A stretch of DNA of 64,000 bases from Azospira sp. I13 (GCF_003112695.1 NZ_BFBP01000003.1:1-64000), one strand, 5' to 3'. Shown: positions 44,253-54,916, counted from the stretch's first letter. The notes: generated from the letters alone by a model not told the origin. Made by a program: numbers and translations.

Positions 44253-45301
44253 TGGATATGCTTCAGCAACTCATTCAGGGCTTCTTCGGCCCTGCCTGGC
44301 CGGTAGTCTGGAATCTGCTCAAGATCATCGCCGTGGTTGCTCCGCTGCTGCTGGGCGTGGCTTACCTGACGTATTTCGAGCGTAAGGTCATCGCCTACAT
44401 GCACGTGCGGATCGGGCCGAACCGCGTGGGCCCCCTGGGTCTCATCCAGCCCATTGCCGACGGTTTGAAGCTGCTGTTGAAGGAAATCATCGTTCCTTCC
44501 GGCTCTGATCGCTGGGTTTACCTGATCGCTCCCGGTCTGGCCATCGCTCCTGCCCTTGCTGCCTGGGCTGTGGTGCCCTTTGCCGATGGTCTGGGTGTGG
44601 CCAATATCGACGCCAGCCTGCTGTACATCATGGCCATTGCTTCTGTCGGTGTGTACGGCATCATCTTGGCCGGTTGGGCTTCCAACTCCAAGTACGCTTT
44701 CCTTGGTGCCATGCGCTCCGCGGCCCAGATGGTGTCCTACGAAATCTCCATGGGCTTCGCTCTGGTGACGGTGCTGATGGTTTCCAACAGCCTGAACCTC
44801 ACGGAAATCGTGCGGGCCCAGGATCAGGGCATCTTTGCCGGCATGGGTCTCTCCATCCTGTCGTGGAACTGGCTGCCTTTGCTGCCCATGTTCATCGTCT
44901 ATCTGGTTTCCGGTGTTGCTGAAACCAACCGGGCACCGTTCGACGTGGTGGAAGGTGAGTCCGAAATCGTGGCCGGCCACATGGTCGAATACTCCGGCAT
45001 GGCTTTCGCCCTGTTCTTCCTGGCCGAATACGCCAACATGATCCTGATTGCCGCGCTGACGTCCCTGCTGTTCCTGGGGGGATGGCTGTCGCCGGTGGGA
45101 TTCCTGCCCGATGGCTTCTTCTGGCTTGCTGCCAAGATGTCCTTCGTGCTGTTCCTGTTCCTCTGGTTCCGTGCCACCTTCCCGCGCTACCGTTTCGACC
45201 AGATCATGCGTCTGGGCTGGAAGGTGTTCATTCCGGTAAGCCTGGTGTGGTTCACCGTGGTTGGCGTCTGGATGATGTCGCCCCTGAACATCTGGAAGTG
45301 A
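44249..45301 (+). CDS. nuoH: NADH-quinone oxidoreductase subunit H
   Basis: A 350-residue membrane subunit with eight helices that joins the peripheral and membrane arms. The loops [19 protein letters not shown] and [18 protein letters not shown] line the quinone tunnel. I chose ATG 44249 (GGAG five bases upstream, ATGA overlap with nuoG); ATG 44252 is almost equivalent. Confidence 0.98.
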   Translation: MMDMLQQLIQGFFGPAWPVVWNLLKIIAVVAPLLLGVAYLTYFERKVIAYMHVRIGPNRVGPLGLIQPIADGLKLLLKEIIVPSGSDRWVYLIAPGLAIAPALAAWAVVPFADGLGVANIDASLLYIMAIASVGVYGIILAGWASNSKYAFLGAMRSAAQMVSYEISMGFALVTVLMVSNSLNLTEIVRAQDQGIFAGMGLSILSWNWLPLLPMFIVYLVSGVAETNRAPFDVVEGESEIVAGHMVEYSGMAFALFFLAEYANMILIAALTSLLFLGGWLSPVGFLPDGFFWLAAKMSFVLFLFLWFRATFPRYRFDQIMRLGWKVFIPVSLVWFTVVGVWMMSPLNIWK

Positions 45302-45311
45302 GGATTACATC

Positions 45312-45800
45312 ATGGGTGCCATGAAAGATATCGTTAAGAGTCTGTTCCTCAAGGAACTGTTGCAGGGTATGAGCGTGACTGGGCGTTACTTTTTCGCCCG
45401 CAAGATCACCGTTCAATATCCGGAAGAAAAGACCCCGCAGAGCGTCCGCTTCCGCGGCCTGCATGCCCTGCGCCGCTACCCCAATGGGGAAGAGCGCTGT
45501 ATCGCCTGCAAGCTTTGCGAAGCCGTTTGCCCGGCGATGGCCATCACCATTGAAGCGGCCCAGCGGGAAGACGGTTCCCGCCGTACCAGCCGCTACGACA
45601 TCGACCTGACCAAGTGCATCTTCTGCGGCTTCTGCGAAGAAGCGTGCCCGGTGGATGCCATCGTTGAAACCCGCATTTTCGAGTACCACGGCGAAAAGCG
45701 CGGCGATCTTTACTACACCAAGCAGATGCTGCTGGCCAACGGTGACCGCTATGAAGCGCAGATCGCCGCCGACCGCGAAGCTGATGCCAAATTCCGCTGA
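45312..45800 (+). CDS. nuoI: NADH-quinone oxidoreductase subunit I
   Basis: A 162-residue ferredoxin-like subunit (TYKY type) with two [4Fe-4S] clusters: [16 protein letters not shown] and [16 protein letters not shown]. It relays electrons to NuoB and is anchored by an N-terminal amphipathic segment. Confidence 0.98.
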   Translation: MGAMKDIVKSLFLKELLQGMSVTGRYFFARKITVQYPEEKTPQSVRFRGLHALRRYPNGEERCIACKLCEAVCPAMAITIEAAQREDGSRRTSRYDIDLTKCIFCGFCEEACPVDAIVETRIFEYHGEKRGDLYYTKQMLLANGDRYEAQIAADREADAKFR

Positions 45801-45811
45801 CGGGACCTGAA

Positions 45812-46414
45812 ATGGAATTCAAGACTTACGTTTTCTACTTCCTGTCGGCAGTTCTGGTTTATGCCGCCCTGCGAGTGATTACCGCCCGTAACCCGGTTCA
45901 TGCCGCCCTGCACCTGGTGCTCTCCTTCTTTAGCGCTGGCGGTATCTGGGCGCTGCTGCAGGCTGAGTTCCTCGCCATCTCCATTGTTCTGGTCTATGTC
46001 GGCGCGGTGATGGTCCTCTTCCTGTTCGTGGTCATGATGCTGGACATCAACATGGACCGGATTCGTGAAGGGTTCTGGAACTACCTGCCGCTCGGCGCCA
46101 TGGTGGGTTTGCTGATGGTGCTTGAGATGGGCGCCATCATTGGTACCCAGTACCTGGGCGCCTCCGAGGCCCAGGTGCCCCAGACTCCGGCGGGGGTTTC
46201 CAATGTGAAGGAACTGGGACGTCTCCTCTTTACCGAGTACGTCTACCCCTTCGAACTGGCTTCCGTCATTCTGCTGGTCGCCTTGGTGGCCGCCATCGTG
46301 CTGACCCATCGCGGTGTCAAGAAGAGCAAATACACCGATCCTGCCAAGCAGGTGTTCGTGAAGGCAGCCGACCGCATCCGCGTCTTGCAGATGCCGGCGG
46401 AAAAACAGGACTAA
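45812..46414 (+). CDS. nuoJ: NADH-quinone oxidoreductase subunit J
   Basis: A 200-residue membrane subunit with five helices. AIVLVYVGAVMVLFLFVVMM is the conserved third helix that undergoes the pi-bulge change during turnover. It is followed by a 57-base gap with a hairpin before nuoK, the widest gap within the operon. Confidence 0.97.
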   Translation: MEFKTYVFYFLSAVLVYAALRVITARNPVHAALHLVLSFFSAGGIWALLQAEFLAISIVLVYVGAVMVLFLFVVMMLDINMDRIREGFWNYLPLGAMVGLLMVLEMGAIIGTQYLGASEAQVPQTPAGVSNVKELGRLLFTEYVYPFELASVILLVALVAAIVLTHRGVKKSKYTDPAKQVFVKAADRIRVLQMPAEKQD

Positions 46415-46422
46415 ATACAACA

Positions 46423-46446
46423 TGGCTGCGGCAGCCGCCGCAGCCA
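46423..46446 (+). other. Hairpin between nuoJ and nuoK
   Basis: TGGCTGCGG (46423-46431) pairs with CCGCAGCCA (46438-46446), 9 bp with a 6-base loop and no T-run. Probably an mRNA stability or processing element in the long nuo transcript. Confidence 0.5.
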
Positions 46447-46471
46447 GCTGAAGAAGGATAAGGGAGGCCCC

Positions 46472-46777
46472 TTGCTTACTCTGTCGCATTTCCTCGTGCT
46501 TGGCGCGATTCTCTTCGCTATCAGCGTGCTCGGTATCTTCCTCAACCGGAAGAACCTGATCGTGTTGCTCATGGCGATCGAGCTGATGCTGCTGGCGGTG
46601 AATATGAATTTCGTCGCCTTCTCCCATTACATGCAGGATCTGGCCGGTCAGCTGGCCGTTTTCTTCATCCTCGTCGTCGCTGCGGCTGAGTCCGCTATCG
46701 GCCTGGCCATCCTGGTGGTGTTGTTCCGCAATCTGCGCACCATCCATGTGGATGACCTGGACAGCCTGAAGGGTTAA
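46472..46777 (+). CDS. nuoK: NADH-quinone oxidoreductase subunit K
   Basis: A 101-residue three-helix antiporter-like subunit (the MrpC type) with the conserved glutamates in [12 protein letters not shown] and [13 protein letters not shown]. The start is TTG at 46472, backed by GGGAGG four bases upstream and by the usual N-terminus [11 protein letters not shown]. Confidence 0.97.
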   Translation: MLTLSHFLVLGAILFAISVLGIFLNRKNLIVLLMAIELMLLAVNMNFVAFSHYMQDLAGQLAVFFILVVAAAESAIGLAILVVLFRNLRTIHVDDLDSLKG

Positions 46778-46783
46778 GCATCT

Positions 46784-48817
46784 ATGGACATGAAGAGCCT
46801 TTATCTGCTGGTACCTCTGGCACCCCTGGCGGGCGCCGCCATTGCCGGCCTGTTCTGTCGCCTCATCCCACGTTGGCTGGCCCATACGGCCACCATCCTG
46901 GGTGTCGCTGTCGCCTTCATCACCTCCATCGTCATCTTTCAGGACGTCATGGCCGGTCATTCCTTCAACGGACCGGTCTATCAGTGGTTGAGCAGTGGTG
47001 AATACAAGTTTGAGGTCGGTTTTCTGATCGACAAGCTGACCGTTACCATGATGCTGGTGGTGACGTCCGTCTCCCTGATGGTGCACCTCTACACCATCGG
47101 CTACATGCAGGAAGACCCCGGCTACAACCGCTTCTTCAGCTACATCTCGCTCTTCACTTTCTCCATGCTGATGCTGGTGATGAGCAACAACTTCATGCAA
47201 CTCTTCTTCGGCTGGGAAGCCGTAGGTCTGGTTTCCTACCTGCTGATCGGCTTCTGGTACACCCGTCCCACGGCCATCTTCGCCAACATGAAGGCTTTCC
47301 TGGTGAATCGAGTCGGTGACTTTGGTTTCATCCTGGGTATCGGTCTGGTGCTGGCCTATTTCGGCTCCCTGGACTACGCCACCGTGTTCCAGAAGGCGCC
47401 CGAGCTGGCCAATACTCAGATCACGCTGTTTGCCGACCGTGAGTGGGCTACCGTCTCCCTCATGACCGTGACCTGCATCTGCCTGTTCATCGGCGCCATG
47501 GGTAAGTCTGCCCAGGTCCCCTTGCATGTCTGGCTGCCGGACTCCATGGAAGGCCCGACCCCCATCTCCGCCCTGATTCACGCGGCGACCATGGTGACCG
47601 CCGGCATCTTCATGGTGGCCCGGATGTCTCCCCTGTTCGAGCTGTCCGATACCGCCCTGTCCTTCGTTCTCATCATCGGTGCCACCACCGCCCTGTTCAT
47701 GGGCTTCCTCGGCATCATCCAGAACGACATCAAGCGGGTGGTGGCTTACTCCACCCTGTCCCAGTTGGGTTACATGACCGTGGCACTGGGCGCTTCCGCC
47801 TACTCCGTGGCCATCTTCCACCTGATGACCCATGCCTTCTTCAAGGCCCTACTGTTCCTGGGTGCTGGTTCCGTCATCATCGGCATGCACCACGATCAGG
47901 ACATGCGCAATATGGGTGGCCTGCGCAAGTACATGCCTATTACCTGGATCACCTCCCTGATCGGCTCCCTGGCCCTGATCGGCACGCCCTTCTTTGCTGG
48001 TTTCTATTCCAAGGATTCAATCATTGAGGCCGTGGCCCTCTCCAACATCGCCGGTGCCAAGTACGCATACTTCGCTGTCATGGCAGGTGTGTTCATTACC
48101 GCCTTCTATTCCTTCCGCATGTACTTCCTGGTCTTCCATGGGGAGGAGCGTTTCGGTAAGGATCATCACGATCACCATGGCGATCATGATGACGAGGAAC
48201 CGGCTGATGACCATCATCATGGCCTGGCTCCTGGCCAGAAGCCCCATGAATCTCCCTGGGTGGTGACCGTGCCGCTGGTAGCCCTGGCCATCCCGTCCGT
48301 AATCATCGGTTTCATTGGTGTCGAGCCCATGCTCTTCGGTGATTATTTCAAGGGTGTCATCCACGTCAATAATGAAGCCCACCCTGTCATGGAAGCTTTG
48401 CATCATCACTTCCACGGTGCTGTTGCCATGGCGACCCATGCCGTCATGACCCCGGTGTTCTGGCTGGCCTTCTCCGGTGTTGCCCTATCCTGGTTCTTCT
48501 ACATGAAGCGTCCGGATATTCCTGCTGCCATCCAGGCCCGTTTCTCCGCCATCAACACGCTGCTGGAGAACAAGTACTACTTTGACAAGTTCAATGAAGT
48601 CGTTTTTGCCGGTGGCGCACGCCTTTTGGGCCGCGGGCTGTGGAAGGGTGGGGACGTCGCCATCATCGACGGGCTGCTGGTCAACGGCTCGGCCCGACTG
48701 GTGGGTGCTATCGCCTCCGTGGTCCGCTTCTTCCAGTCCGGCTACATCTATCACTATGCCTTTACCATGATCATCGGCGTATTCGTGCTGCTGACCCTCT
48801 GGTTCAACCGTGCCTAA
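46784..48817 (+). CDS. nuoL: NADH-quinone oxidoreductase subunit L
   Basis: A 677-residue proton-pumping antiporter-like subunit with 14 or more helices plus the long lateral helix HL at the C-terminus. Conserved FFGWEAVGLVSYLLIGFWY and the charged LPDSMEGPTPISALIHAATM region are present. A striking His/Asp-rich cytoplasmic loop lies at about residues 460-485 (DHHDHHGDHDDEEPADDHHH, coded near 48166-48225), seen in many betaproteobacterial NuoL sequences and a possible divalent metal binder. Confidence 0.98.
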   Translation: MDMKSLYLLVPLAPLAGAAIAGLFCRLIPRWLAHTATILGVAVAFITSIVIFQDVMAGHSFNGPVYQWLSSGEYKFEVGFLIDKLTVTMMLVVTSVSLMVHLYTIGYMQEDPGYNRFFSYISLFTFSMLMLVMSNNFMQLFFGWEAVGLVSYLLIGFWYTRPTAIFANMKAFLVNRVGDFGFILGIGLVLAYFGSLDYATVFQKAPELANTQITLFADREWATVSLMTVTCICLFIGAMGKSAQVPLHVWLPDSMEGPTPISALIHAATMVTAGIFMVARMSPLFELSDTALSFVLIIGATTALFMGFLGIIQNDIKRVVAYSTLSQLGYMTVALGASAYSVAIFHLMTHAFFKALLFLGAGSVIIGMHHDQDMRNMGGLRKYMPITWITSLIGSLALIGTPFFAGFYSKDSIIEAVALSNIAGAKYAYFAVMAGVFITAFYSFRMYFLVFHGEERFGKDHHDHHGDHDDEEPADDHHHGLAPGQKPHESPWVVTVPLVALAIPSVIIGFIGVEPMLFGDYFKGVIHVNNEAHPVMEALHHHFHGAVAMATHAVMTPVFWLAFSGVALSWFFYMKRPDIPAAIQARFSAINTLLENKYYFDKFNEVVFAGGARLLGRGLWKGGDVAIIDGLLVNGSARLVGAIASVVRFFQSGYIYHYAFTMIIGVFVLLTLWFNRA

Positions 48818-48837
48818 GCTAGAAGACTGGGAACAAT

Positions 48838-50319
48838 ATGTCTGGTAACTTGCTCTCCCTCGCCATCTGGATCCCGATCGTCGCCGGTCTGGTGGTGCTT
48901 TCCACCGGCTCCGACCGTAACGCGCCCCTGGCGCGGGGACTGGCGCTGTTCGGTGCCATCCTGGGCCTGGTGGTCACCGTGCCCCTGTACATCGGCTTCG
49001 ACAAAACCACCAGTGCCATGCAGTTCGTTGAACTGGCGTCCTGGATTCCGCCGTTCAATATCAACTATCACCTTGGGGTCGACGGCATTTCCATGCTGTT
49101 CGTCATCCTCAACAGTTTCATCACTGTGTTGGTGGTGCTGGCCGGCTGGCAGGTCATTGAAAATCGGGTTGCCCAGTACAATGCGGCTTTCCTGATCATG
49201 TCCGGCCTGCTCAACGGCATTTTCTGTTCCTTGGACGGCATCCTGTTTTACGTCTTCTTCGAAGCCAGCCTGATTCCCCTGTACCTCATCATCGGTATGT
49301 GGGGTGGCCCGAACCGGGTGTACGCAGCCTTTAAGTTCTTCCTCTACACCCTGATGGGCTCCCTGCTGTTCCTGCTGGCCCTGATCTACCTGTTCTTCCA
49401 GTCTGGTGGTTCCTTCTCCATCCTGGATTGGCACCAACTGCCCCTGGCCTTGAATACCCAGATCTGGCTGTTCTTGGCATTCCTGATCGCTTTCGCCGTC
49501 AAGGTGCCGATGTGGCCGGTGCATACCTGGCTGCCGGACGCCCACGTGGAAGCTCCTACCGGTGGTTCGGTGGTGCTGGCGGCCATCGGCCTGAAACTGG
49601 GTGCCTATGGTCTGCTGCGCTTTTCCCTGCCGATCACTCCCGATGCCTCCCATGAGTTGTCCGGCCTGATCATTGCCCTGTCCCTGATTGCCGTGATTTA
49701 TATCGGCTTCGTGGCCCTGGTGCAGGCCGACATGAAGAAGCTGGTGGCCTACTCCTCCATCGCCCACATGGGTTTTGTCACCCTCGGCTTTTTCATGTTC
49801 AACGCCTTGGGTATCGAAGGTGCCCTGGTGCAGATGATCTCCCACGGCTTTGTCTCCGGTGCCATGTTCCTCTGCATCGGCGTGCTGTATGACCGCATGC
49901 ACAGCCGCCAGATCGCCGATTACGGCGGCGTGGTGAACTCGATGCCGAAGTTTGCTGCTTTCTTCATGCTGTTCTCCATGGCCAACGCTGGCCTGCCGGC
50001 CACTTCCGGCTTCGTGGGCGAATTCATGATCATCCTCGGTGCTGTGAAGTTCAACTTCTGGGTGGCTTTTGCTGCCGCCACCACCATGATCGTTGGTGCT
50101 GCCTACACCCTGTGGATGTACAAGCGGGTGGTATTCGGCGCCGTTGCCAACGACCATGTGGCTGAATTGACCGACATCAATGGTCGCGAATTCCTGATCC
50201 TTGCCGTTCTGGCCCTGTGCGTGCTGGGTATGGGCCTCTACCCCCTGCCTTTCACCGAAGTGATGCATGCATCGGTCAATGACCTGCTGCAGCACGTGGC
50301 CCAGAGCAAACTCCAATAA
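48838..50319 (+). CDS. nuoM: NADH-quinone oxidoreductase subunit M
   Basis: A 493-residue antiporter-like proton-pumping subunit. The lysine/glutamate pair of the pump is in the [17 protein letters not shown] segment and [20 protein letters not shown]. The last base of its stop overlaps an ATG that could start nuoN. Confidence 0.98.
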   Translation: MSGNLLSLAIWIPIVAGLVVLSTGSDRNAPLARGLALFGAILGLVVTVPLYIGFDKTTSAMQFVELASWIPPFNINYHLGVDGISMLFVILNSFITVLVVLAGWQVIENRVAQYNAAFLIMSGLLNGIFCSLDGILFYVFFEASLIPLYLIIGMWGGPNRVYAAFKFFLYTLMGSLLFLLALIYLFFQSGGSFSILDWHQLPLALNTQIWLFLAFLIAFAVKVPMWPVHTWLPDAHVEAPTGGSVVLAAIGLKLGAYGLLRFSLPITPDASHELSGLIIALSLIAVIYIGFVALVQADMKKLVAYSSIAHMGFVTLGFFMFNALGIEGALVQMISHGFVSGAMFLCIGVLYDRMHSRQIADYGGVVNSMPKFAAFFMLFSMANAGLPATSGFVGEFMIILGAVKFNFWVAFAAATTMIVGAAYTLWMYKRVVFGAVANDHVAELTDINGREFLILAVLALCVLGMGLYPLPFTEVMHASVNDLLQHVAQSKLQ

Positions 50320-50330
50320 TGGAAGCCGCC

Positions 50331-51809
50331 ATGCTGAGTAATTTCATCGTCCCCGACCTGGTTCCTGCCGCACCGGAGCTTTTTGTCCTGGCCATGGCCT
50401 GCGTCATCCTGATTGTCGACCTGTTCGTCAAGAGCAAGGAACGGACGCTGACCTTTGTCCTGACCCAGCTTACCTTGGTTGTTAGCGCCACCATTACGTT
50501 CTATACCGTCAGCTACGACAAGACCTACACGTTCGCCAACATGTTCGTTGATGACCAGTTGGCAGATTTGTTGAAGCTGCTCCTCGACCTGACGGTCATC
50601 GTGGTGCTCTTCTATGCCCGGGGTTATATCGCCGAGCGGGTTTCCATGGCCAAGGGCGAGTTTTACGTTCTGGTGCTGTTTGCCACCCTGGGCATGATGG
50701 TGATGATCTCCGCCAACCATCTCCTGGTGCTCTACCTCGGCCTGGAAATGATGTCCCTGTCCATCTACGCTATGGTTGCCCTGAATCGGGATTCCACCCA
50801 GGCCACTGAAGCAGCGATGAAGTACTTCGTGCTGGGTGCGCTGGCTTCCGGCCTGCTGCTTTATGGCATGTCCATGGTCTATGGTGCTACCGGTACCCTG
50901 GAAATTACCGAAATCGCCCAGGCGTTGGCCCAAGGTGCTGTCAATAAGACTATCCTGGTTTTTGGCCTGGTCTTCCTGGTGGCGGGTATCGCCTTCAAGC
51001 TGGGTGTGGTGCCCTTCCACATGTGGATCCCCGACGTGTATCACGGTGCGCCCACCCCGGTTACCCTGCTCATCGCCTCGGCTCCCAAGCTCGCCGCGTT
51101 TGCCATGGTGATCCGCCTGCTGGTCAACGGCCTGTTCTTTCTGTCTCCCGACTGGCAGCAGATGCTGATGATTCTGGCTGTACTGTCCATGGCGATCGGT
51201 AATCTGGCCGCCATTGCCCAGACCAACATCAAGCGTATGCTGGCCTATTCCGCCATTTCCCACATGGGTTTCATGCTGCTGGGTATGGTTTCCGGCGTGG
51301 TCGACGGCGACGCCCGTTACGCTATGAATGCCTACAGTTCCTCCATGTTCTACATGGTGGCTTATGTCATCACTAGTGTTGCCGGCTTCGGCATGATCCT
51401 GTTGCTGGCTCGGGCTGGCTTCGAGGCCGATTCCCTCGACGATTTCAAGGGCTTGAACAAGCGTAGTCCTTGGTTTGCCAGCATGATGATGGTGGTCATG
51501 TTCTCCATGGCCGGCATCCCGTTCTTTGTCGGCTTCTTCGCCAAGTTCTCTGTCTTGCTGGCCGTTGTGGCTGCCGGGCACATATGGCTGGCCATTGTCG
51601 CGGTACTGTTCTCGCTGATTGGTGCGTTCTATTACCTGCGTGTGGTGAAGATCATGTATTTCGATGCACCTATCGATAATTCACCGATTCCAGCCAGTCT
51701 GGATACCAAGCTGCTGCTGTCTGCCAACGGGCTGGCGGTCGCTTTGCTGGGGCTGTTCCCCCATGCCCTGATGTATCTGTGTGCAGTGGCACTGATCAGT
51801 TCTCTTTGA
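50331..51809 (+). CDS. nuoN: NADH-quinone oxidoreductase subunit N
   Basis: A 492-residue third antiporter-like subunit, last gene of the nuo operon. [18 protein letters not shown] and [20 protein letters not shown] are the conserved pump helices. I favour ATG 50331 because GGAAG lies at a good spacing; an in-frame ATG at 50319 overlapping the nuoM stop would add four residues. A terminator follows. Confidence 0.97.
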   Translation: MLSNFIVPDLVPAAPELFVLAMACVILIVDLFVKSKERTLTFVLTQLTLVVSATITFYTVSYDKTYTFANMFVDDQLADLLKLLLDLTVIVVLFYARGYIAERVSMAKGEFYVLVLFATLGMMVMISANHLLVLYLGLEMMSLSIYAMVALNRDSTQATEAAMKYFVLGALASGLLLYGMSMVYGATGTLEITEIAQALAQGAVNKTILVFGLVFLVAGIAFKLGVVPFHMWIPDVYHGAPTPVTLLIASAPKLAAFAMVIRLLVNGLFFLSPDWQQMLMILAVLSMAIGNLAAIAQTNIKRMLAYSAISHMGFMLLGMVSGVVDGDARYAMNAYSSSMFYMVAYVITSVAGFGMILLLARAGFEADSLDDFKGLNKRSPWFASMMMVVMFSMAGIPFFVGFFAKFSVLLAVVAAGHIWLAIVAVLFSLIGAFYYLRVVKIMYFDAPIDNSPIPASLDTKLLLSANGLAVALLGLFPHALMYLCAVALISSL

Positions 51810-51828
51810 ACCCACGCCGCTTTGCATC

Positions 51829-51855
51829 AACGCCCCGCTAGTCGGGGCGTTTTTG
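51829..51855 (+). terminator. Rho-independent terminator of the nuo operon
   Basis: AACGCCCCG (51829-51837) pairs with CGGGGCGTT (51843-51851), 9 bp with a 5-base loop, then TTTG. It is 19 bases after the nuoN stop. Confidence 0.93.
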
Positions 51856-51889
51856 TTTGTCCTGTCACCCTCTTCAAGGAAGTCTTCTC

Positions 51890-52456
51890 ATGTCAGCCAT
51901 TACCGACGACAAGCATTTGCTCGAAAATATGATTGCCAGCGAGCAGGTATGGCAGGGACGTTTGCTAGATGTGAGGCGGGATCAGGTACGGCTGCCGGAT
52001 GGTGCCGAAGGGGTTCGGGAGTATGTGATGCATCCCGGAGCAGTAGTGATTATCGGGATTCTGGATAACGGACAGCTATTATTTGAGCGGCAGTTCCGCT
52101 ACCCGGTTGGGCAGGTGTTTCTGGAGCTCCCGGCCGGCAAGATCGATGCCGATGAGGATGTCTTGAGAACTGCTCAGCGAGAGTTGCTGGAAGAAACCGG
52201 CTATGTTGCGCAGGAGTGGCGCCACCTCGGCGTGATGCATCCCTGTATCGGCTATTCCAACGAGCGGATAGAGATCTTCCTGGCCCGTCGCCTGGAGCGG
52301 CGTTCAGCACCGCAACTGGATCATGGGGAGCATCTGGACGTGCTGGAATTGTCCCTCGAGGATGCCTTGGCGGCTATTCGCCGGGGGGAACTGACAGACG
52401 CGAAATCTATTACCGCCCTGTTTTGGGCGGAGAAGGTAATGACCGCCGGCTGGTAA
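51890..52456 (+). CDS. NUDIX hydrolase, ADP-ribose pyrophosphatase-like
   Basis: A 188-residue nucleoside-diphosphate-linked hydrolase. The NUDIX box starts with ELPAGKIDADEDV and continues TAQRELLEETGYV, holding the REXXEE metal ligands. EREFRYPVGQ-type sequence (FERQFRYPVGQVFLELPAGK) and the proline-containing tail suggest the ADP-ribose pyrophosphatase subgroup, which removes free ADP-ribose. It stands alone after the nuo terminator; the start at 51890 has AAGGAAG upstream. Confidence 0.92.
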   Translation: MSAITDDKHLLENMIASEQVWQGRLLDVRRDQVRLPDGAEGVREYVMHPGAVVIIGILDNGQLLFERQFRYPVGQVFLELPAGKIDADEDVLRTAQRELLEETGYVAQEWRHLGVMHPCIGYSNERIEIFLARRLERRSAPQLDHGEHLDVLELSLEDALAAIRRGELTDAKSITALFWAEKVMTAGW

Positions 52457-52532
52457 CCGAGGCGAGTGGCGATCTCAACCCCGGTGAGCGTTGCTGGAGG
52501 GTAAGCGCTGGGTTGGAAGTAGTACGGAAGTG

Positions 52533-53693
52533 TTACTGGATATCGTCAGCGACGATACGGTCCCGGCCGGATTCCTTGGCCTTGTACATCCGCTGGTCTG
52601 CCCGTTCGACCAGGGTCTTCCAGTCCTGGGCCCCATCTTCGATGCGTTCTGCCAAGCCGATGGAGGCGGTGACGGGCCTGCCGTCAGGGCGAGTGCCGAA
52701 GCCACTCTGGCGCAGGCGGCGCATGGCTTGCTGGGCCTGCTCCAGGTCGGTATTGGGCATGATCAGAATGAACTCTTCACCACCCCAGCGGGCCACCATG
52801 TCGCCTCGTCGCAGATTGTCTGCAATCGACTCCGTGGCACCGACCAGAACTTCATCACCGGCCTCGTGGCCGTAGCTGTCGTTGACGCTCTTGAAGTGAT
52901 CCAGGTCGAGAAACGCCACGGCAAGGGGGGCATTGCTGCGACAGGAGATGATGAACTGAAGCTCCAGAACCTCTTCACCGCTACGCCGGGAGAATATGCC
53001 CGTCAGTGGGTCCCGGATCGCCTGGCGCACCAAGGCGATCATGAAGGCCAGCTGGGACAGCCCTGCCAGGGTTGAAACGCCGGTGATTAGGGTGAGGAGC
53101 CAGAACGCACCGGCAAAGGACGGCCAATCCAGGGTTGCCCAGCTGATGATCCCCGATACCGCCTGAGCCAGAAGCATGGGCAGGGCGAAGAGGATATTTT
53201 CCAGCAGGGTGAGGGGGAAAATTGACAGGCCAGCCAACAACACGAAAGGCAGGAAGGCGTAACCTGCACCGATGGCGGCCTGCATTCCGGTCAGTTGGTA
53301 ATTCACCAGTAGCTGGTGCGTAGCGACGTAAAAAATCGTTGGGATAGCAAAGAGCAGGGCCATGGCCCGATAAGCATCGGTCAGGCTGCCTGATGGACGG
53401 TAATACAGCACCAGCAGGCCAAAGGCGACGCTCGCCAGGATGCGCATGGAGGCCAGGGCAAACCACAGCGGGAAGGGGAACACCAGATAGTCGATGATGC
53501 TCCATAAGGGCGTTAGTACCGCGAACAGGAAGGCGAACAACCGTACCCGATTGACGATCATGGTGGCCCGCCGCCGTGACAGCAGGGTCAGATGAAAATG
53601 GGGGGAGAGCAGCCAGGCCAGTTCGGCCTTGTTCAATTCACCGGGCATGAGGCCCGTGAGGCGGTGCCAGACGATATGCGCGAGTCGGCTCAT
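52533..53693 (-). CDS. Membrane diguanylate cyclase (GGDEF domain)
   Basis: A 386-residue c-di-GMP synthase. The N-terminal 220 residues contain about six to seven membrane helices (FAFLFAVLTPLWSIIDYL, ILASVAFGLLVLYY, MALLFAIPTIFYVA and others), an integral sensor region I cannot assign to a named MASE type. The C-terminal GGDEF domain runs from about 225, with FLDLDHFKSVNDSYGHEAGD and the active GGEEF at 304-308. RRGD at 295-298 matches the RxxD inhibitory I-site, so product feedback is likely. It is convergent with the NUDIX gene. Confidence 0.93.
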   Translation of the reverse strand: MSRLAHIVWHRLTGLMPGELNKAELAWLLSPHFHLTLLSRRRATMIVNRVRLFAFLFAVLTPLWSIIDYLVFPFPLWFALASMRILASVAFGLLVLYYRPSGSLTDAYRAMALLFAIPTIFYVATHQLLVNYQLTGMQAAIGAGYAFLPFVLLAGLSIFPLTLLENILFALPMLLAQAVSGIISWATLDWPSFAGAFWLLTLITGVSTLAGLSQLAFMIALVRQAIRDPLTGIFSRRSGEEVLELQFIISCRSNAPLAVAFLDLDHFKSVNDSYGHEAGDEVLVGATESIADNLRRGDMVARWGGEEFILIMPNTDLEQAQQAMRRLRQSGFGTRPDGRPVTASIGLAERIEDGAQDWKTLVERADQRMYKAKESGRDRIVADDIQ

Positions 53694-53980
53694 GAGGTGT
53701 TTCTTTGTCCCTGATTGCTTGCCTGAATCTAGTTTTTCTTAGGCTAATACCTATAGCGCGAGGTCGCACCAAGGTCCTCCGTGAGGATAGCATCAATTGC
53801 TCGCCCCAGGCTGCTCTTACGTCGATTGCATTGGTTGCCCAGGATTCGGGAGGGTATTGTCGCAGGCAAATATGGCAAAGGTATTGAATCTTGGTTCTTG
53901 GCAACCAATCTGATGTCCTTCGGTCTTAAAACCGAGGTTAATCAATTTCACGCCCTGGTGCTTTGCCCCATACTGCTCAT

Positions 53981-54349
53981 ATGACAAAACCTGCTCTTAT
54001 TCTCTTTGGCCATGGTGCCCGCGATCCCCAATGGGCCCATCCGTTGCAACGGGTCCAGCTGGCCGTGCAGGCGCGTGACCCTGCTCGATCTGTCAGCTTG
54101 GCCTTTCTCGAATTCATGGAGCCGACCTTGTCAGCCTGTGTCCTTAGCCTGGCTGAACAGGGGGTTACGGAGGCCCGCATCGTGCCGATGTTCATGGCCC
54201 AGAGCGGGCATCTGAAGCGGGATCTTCCCCTATTGATCGAGCAGGCACAGCAGCAATGTCCCGGGCTTCGTTTGTTCTTGACGGAAGCCATCGGCGAGTC
54301 CCCTGATGTAATTGCTGCCATGGCATCCCACGTGCTTTCTCTGGAATAA
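53981..54349 (+). CDS. cbiX: CbiX/SirB-type sirohydrochlorin chelatase
   Basis: A 122-residue single-domain CbiX protein. The metal-inserting histidine is in LILFGHGARDPQW (H11), with a second in PMFMAQSGHLKRDLP. Short CbiX enzymes insert Co2+ (or Fe2+/Ni2+) into sirohydrochlorin. No cob or cys genes flank it, so whether it serves cobalamin, sirohaem or another tetrapyrrole is open. The start at 53981 removes six non-conserved residues. The 287 bases upstream hold only the DGC promoter side and no gene. Confidence 0.9.
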   Translation: MTKPALILFGHGARDPQWAHPLQRVQLAVQARDPARSVSLAFLEFMEPTLSACVLSLAEQGVTEARIVPMFMAQSGHLKRDLPLLIEQAQQQCPGLRLFLTEAIGESPDVIAAMASHVLSLE

Positions 54350-54460
54350 CACTATCTCGTGCATCTTTGATGTGTGTCCTGGAGGTGCGCAGGTCAGACG
54401 ACCATAGTGTTCCTCAGGCCAAGAACTGTATTCCCGAAGCTGACGGGTGAGGGGGCTGAT

Positions 54461-54486
54461 TCCAAGGATGTGCCTTGGAGCCTTTT
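54461..54486 (+). terminator. Terminator after cbiX
   Basis: TCCAAGG (54461-54467) pairs with CCTTGGA (54473-54479) around a 5-base loop, then GCCTTTTT. It separates cbiX from the hemerythrin gene. Confidence 0.8.
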
Positions 54487-54510
54487 TGTTGATCGTAGTT
54501 CTGGGGGCTT

Positions 54511-54906
54511 ATGAAACGTCATCCTTCCTTGTTGCAGCTATCCCGGGAGCACCATGTTGCGCTCAAGCTCGCCCTTGATTGTCGGAAAGTTTCCGGTAAC
54601 GCCGATGACGCTGCGGCAGCAGTAGTATCTAGTCGTGTGGCAGCGCTTTTCGCGACGGAACTGGAACCTCACTTTCAACGTGAGGAGGCGGAACTGCTGC
54701 CTGCACTGCTGACCGTCGGAGAGAGTGTTCTGGTGTCTCGTACCTTGGCCGAGCACGAGGTATTGCGAAACCTTGCCCGACGCATTGAAGCCGGTGATCG
54801 GGCCGCGTTGGCCCCTTTTGCCGAGGCCTTGGCTGATCATGTGCGTTTTGAAGAGCGGGAACTGTTTGAGCGTGCCCAGATGTATCCGGTCTATGGCGCC
54901 GGGTAA
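54511..54906 (+). CDS. Hemerythrin-domain protein
   Basis: A 131-residue four-helix di-iron protein. Iron ligands fit the HHE pattern: H14/H15 (SREHHVALKL), H54 with E58/E59 (EPHFQREEAELLP), H82 (AEHEVLRNLARR) and H110 with E114 (ADHVRFEERELFE). Members store or sense O2, or protect against NO and reactive oxygen. There is no partner gene. It is convergent with the Yip1-like gene. Function in this organism is inferred from the fold only. Confidence 0.93.
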   Translation: MKRHPSLLQLSREHHVALKLALDCRKVSGNADDAAAAVVSSRVAALFATELEPHFQREEAELLPALLTVGESVLVSRTLAEHEVLRNLARRIEAGDRAALAPFAEALADHVRFEERELFERAQMYPVYGAG

Positions 54907-54916
54907 GGCCTCGTCT

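Noticed and set aside
41526-50316. Long minus-strand frames opposite nuoF to nuoM
   Set aside because: Each is antisense to a complex I gene with full conserved motifs; the His/Gln/Gly-rich products match no family.
53694-53980. Short frames between the diguanylate cyclase and cbiX
   Set aside because: They have no ribosome sites, no similarity I recognise, and occupy what should be promoter DNA for the minus-strand cyclase gene and for cbiX.
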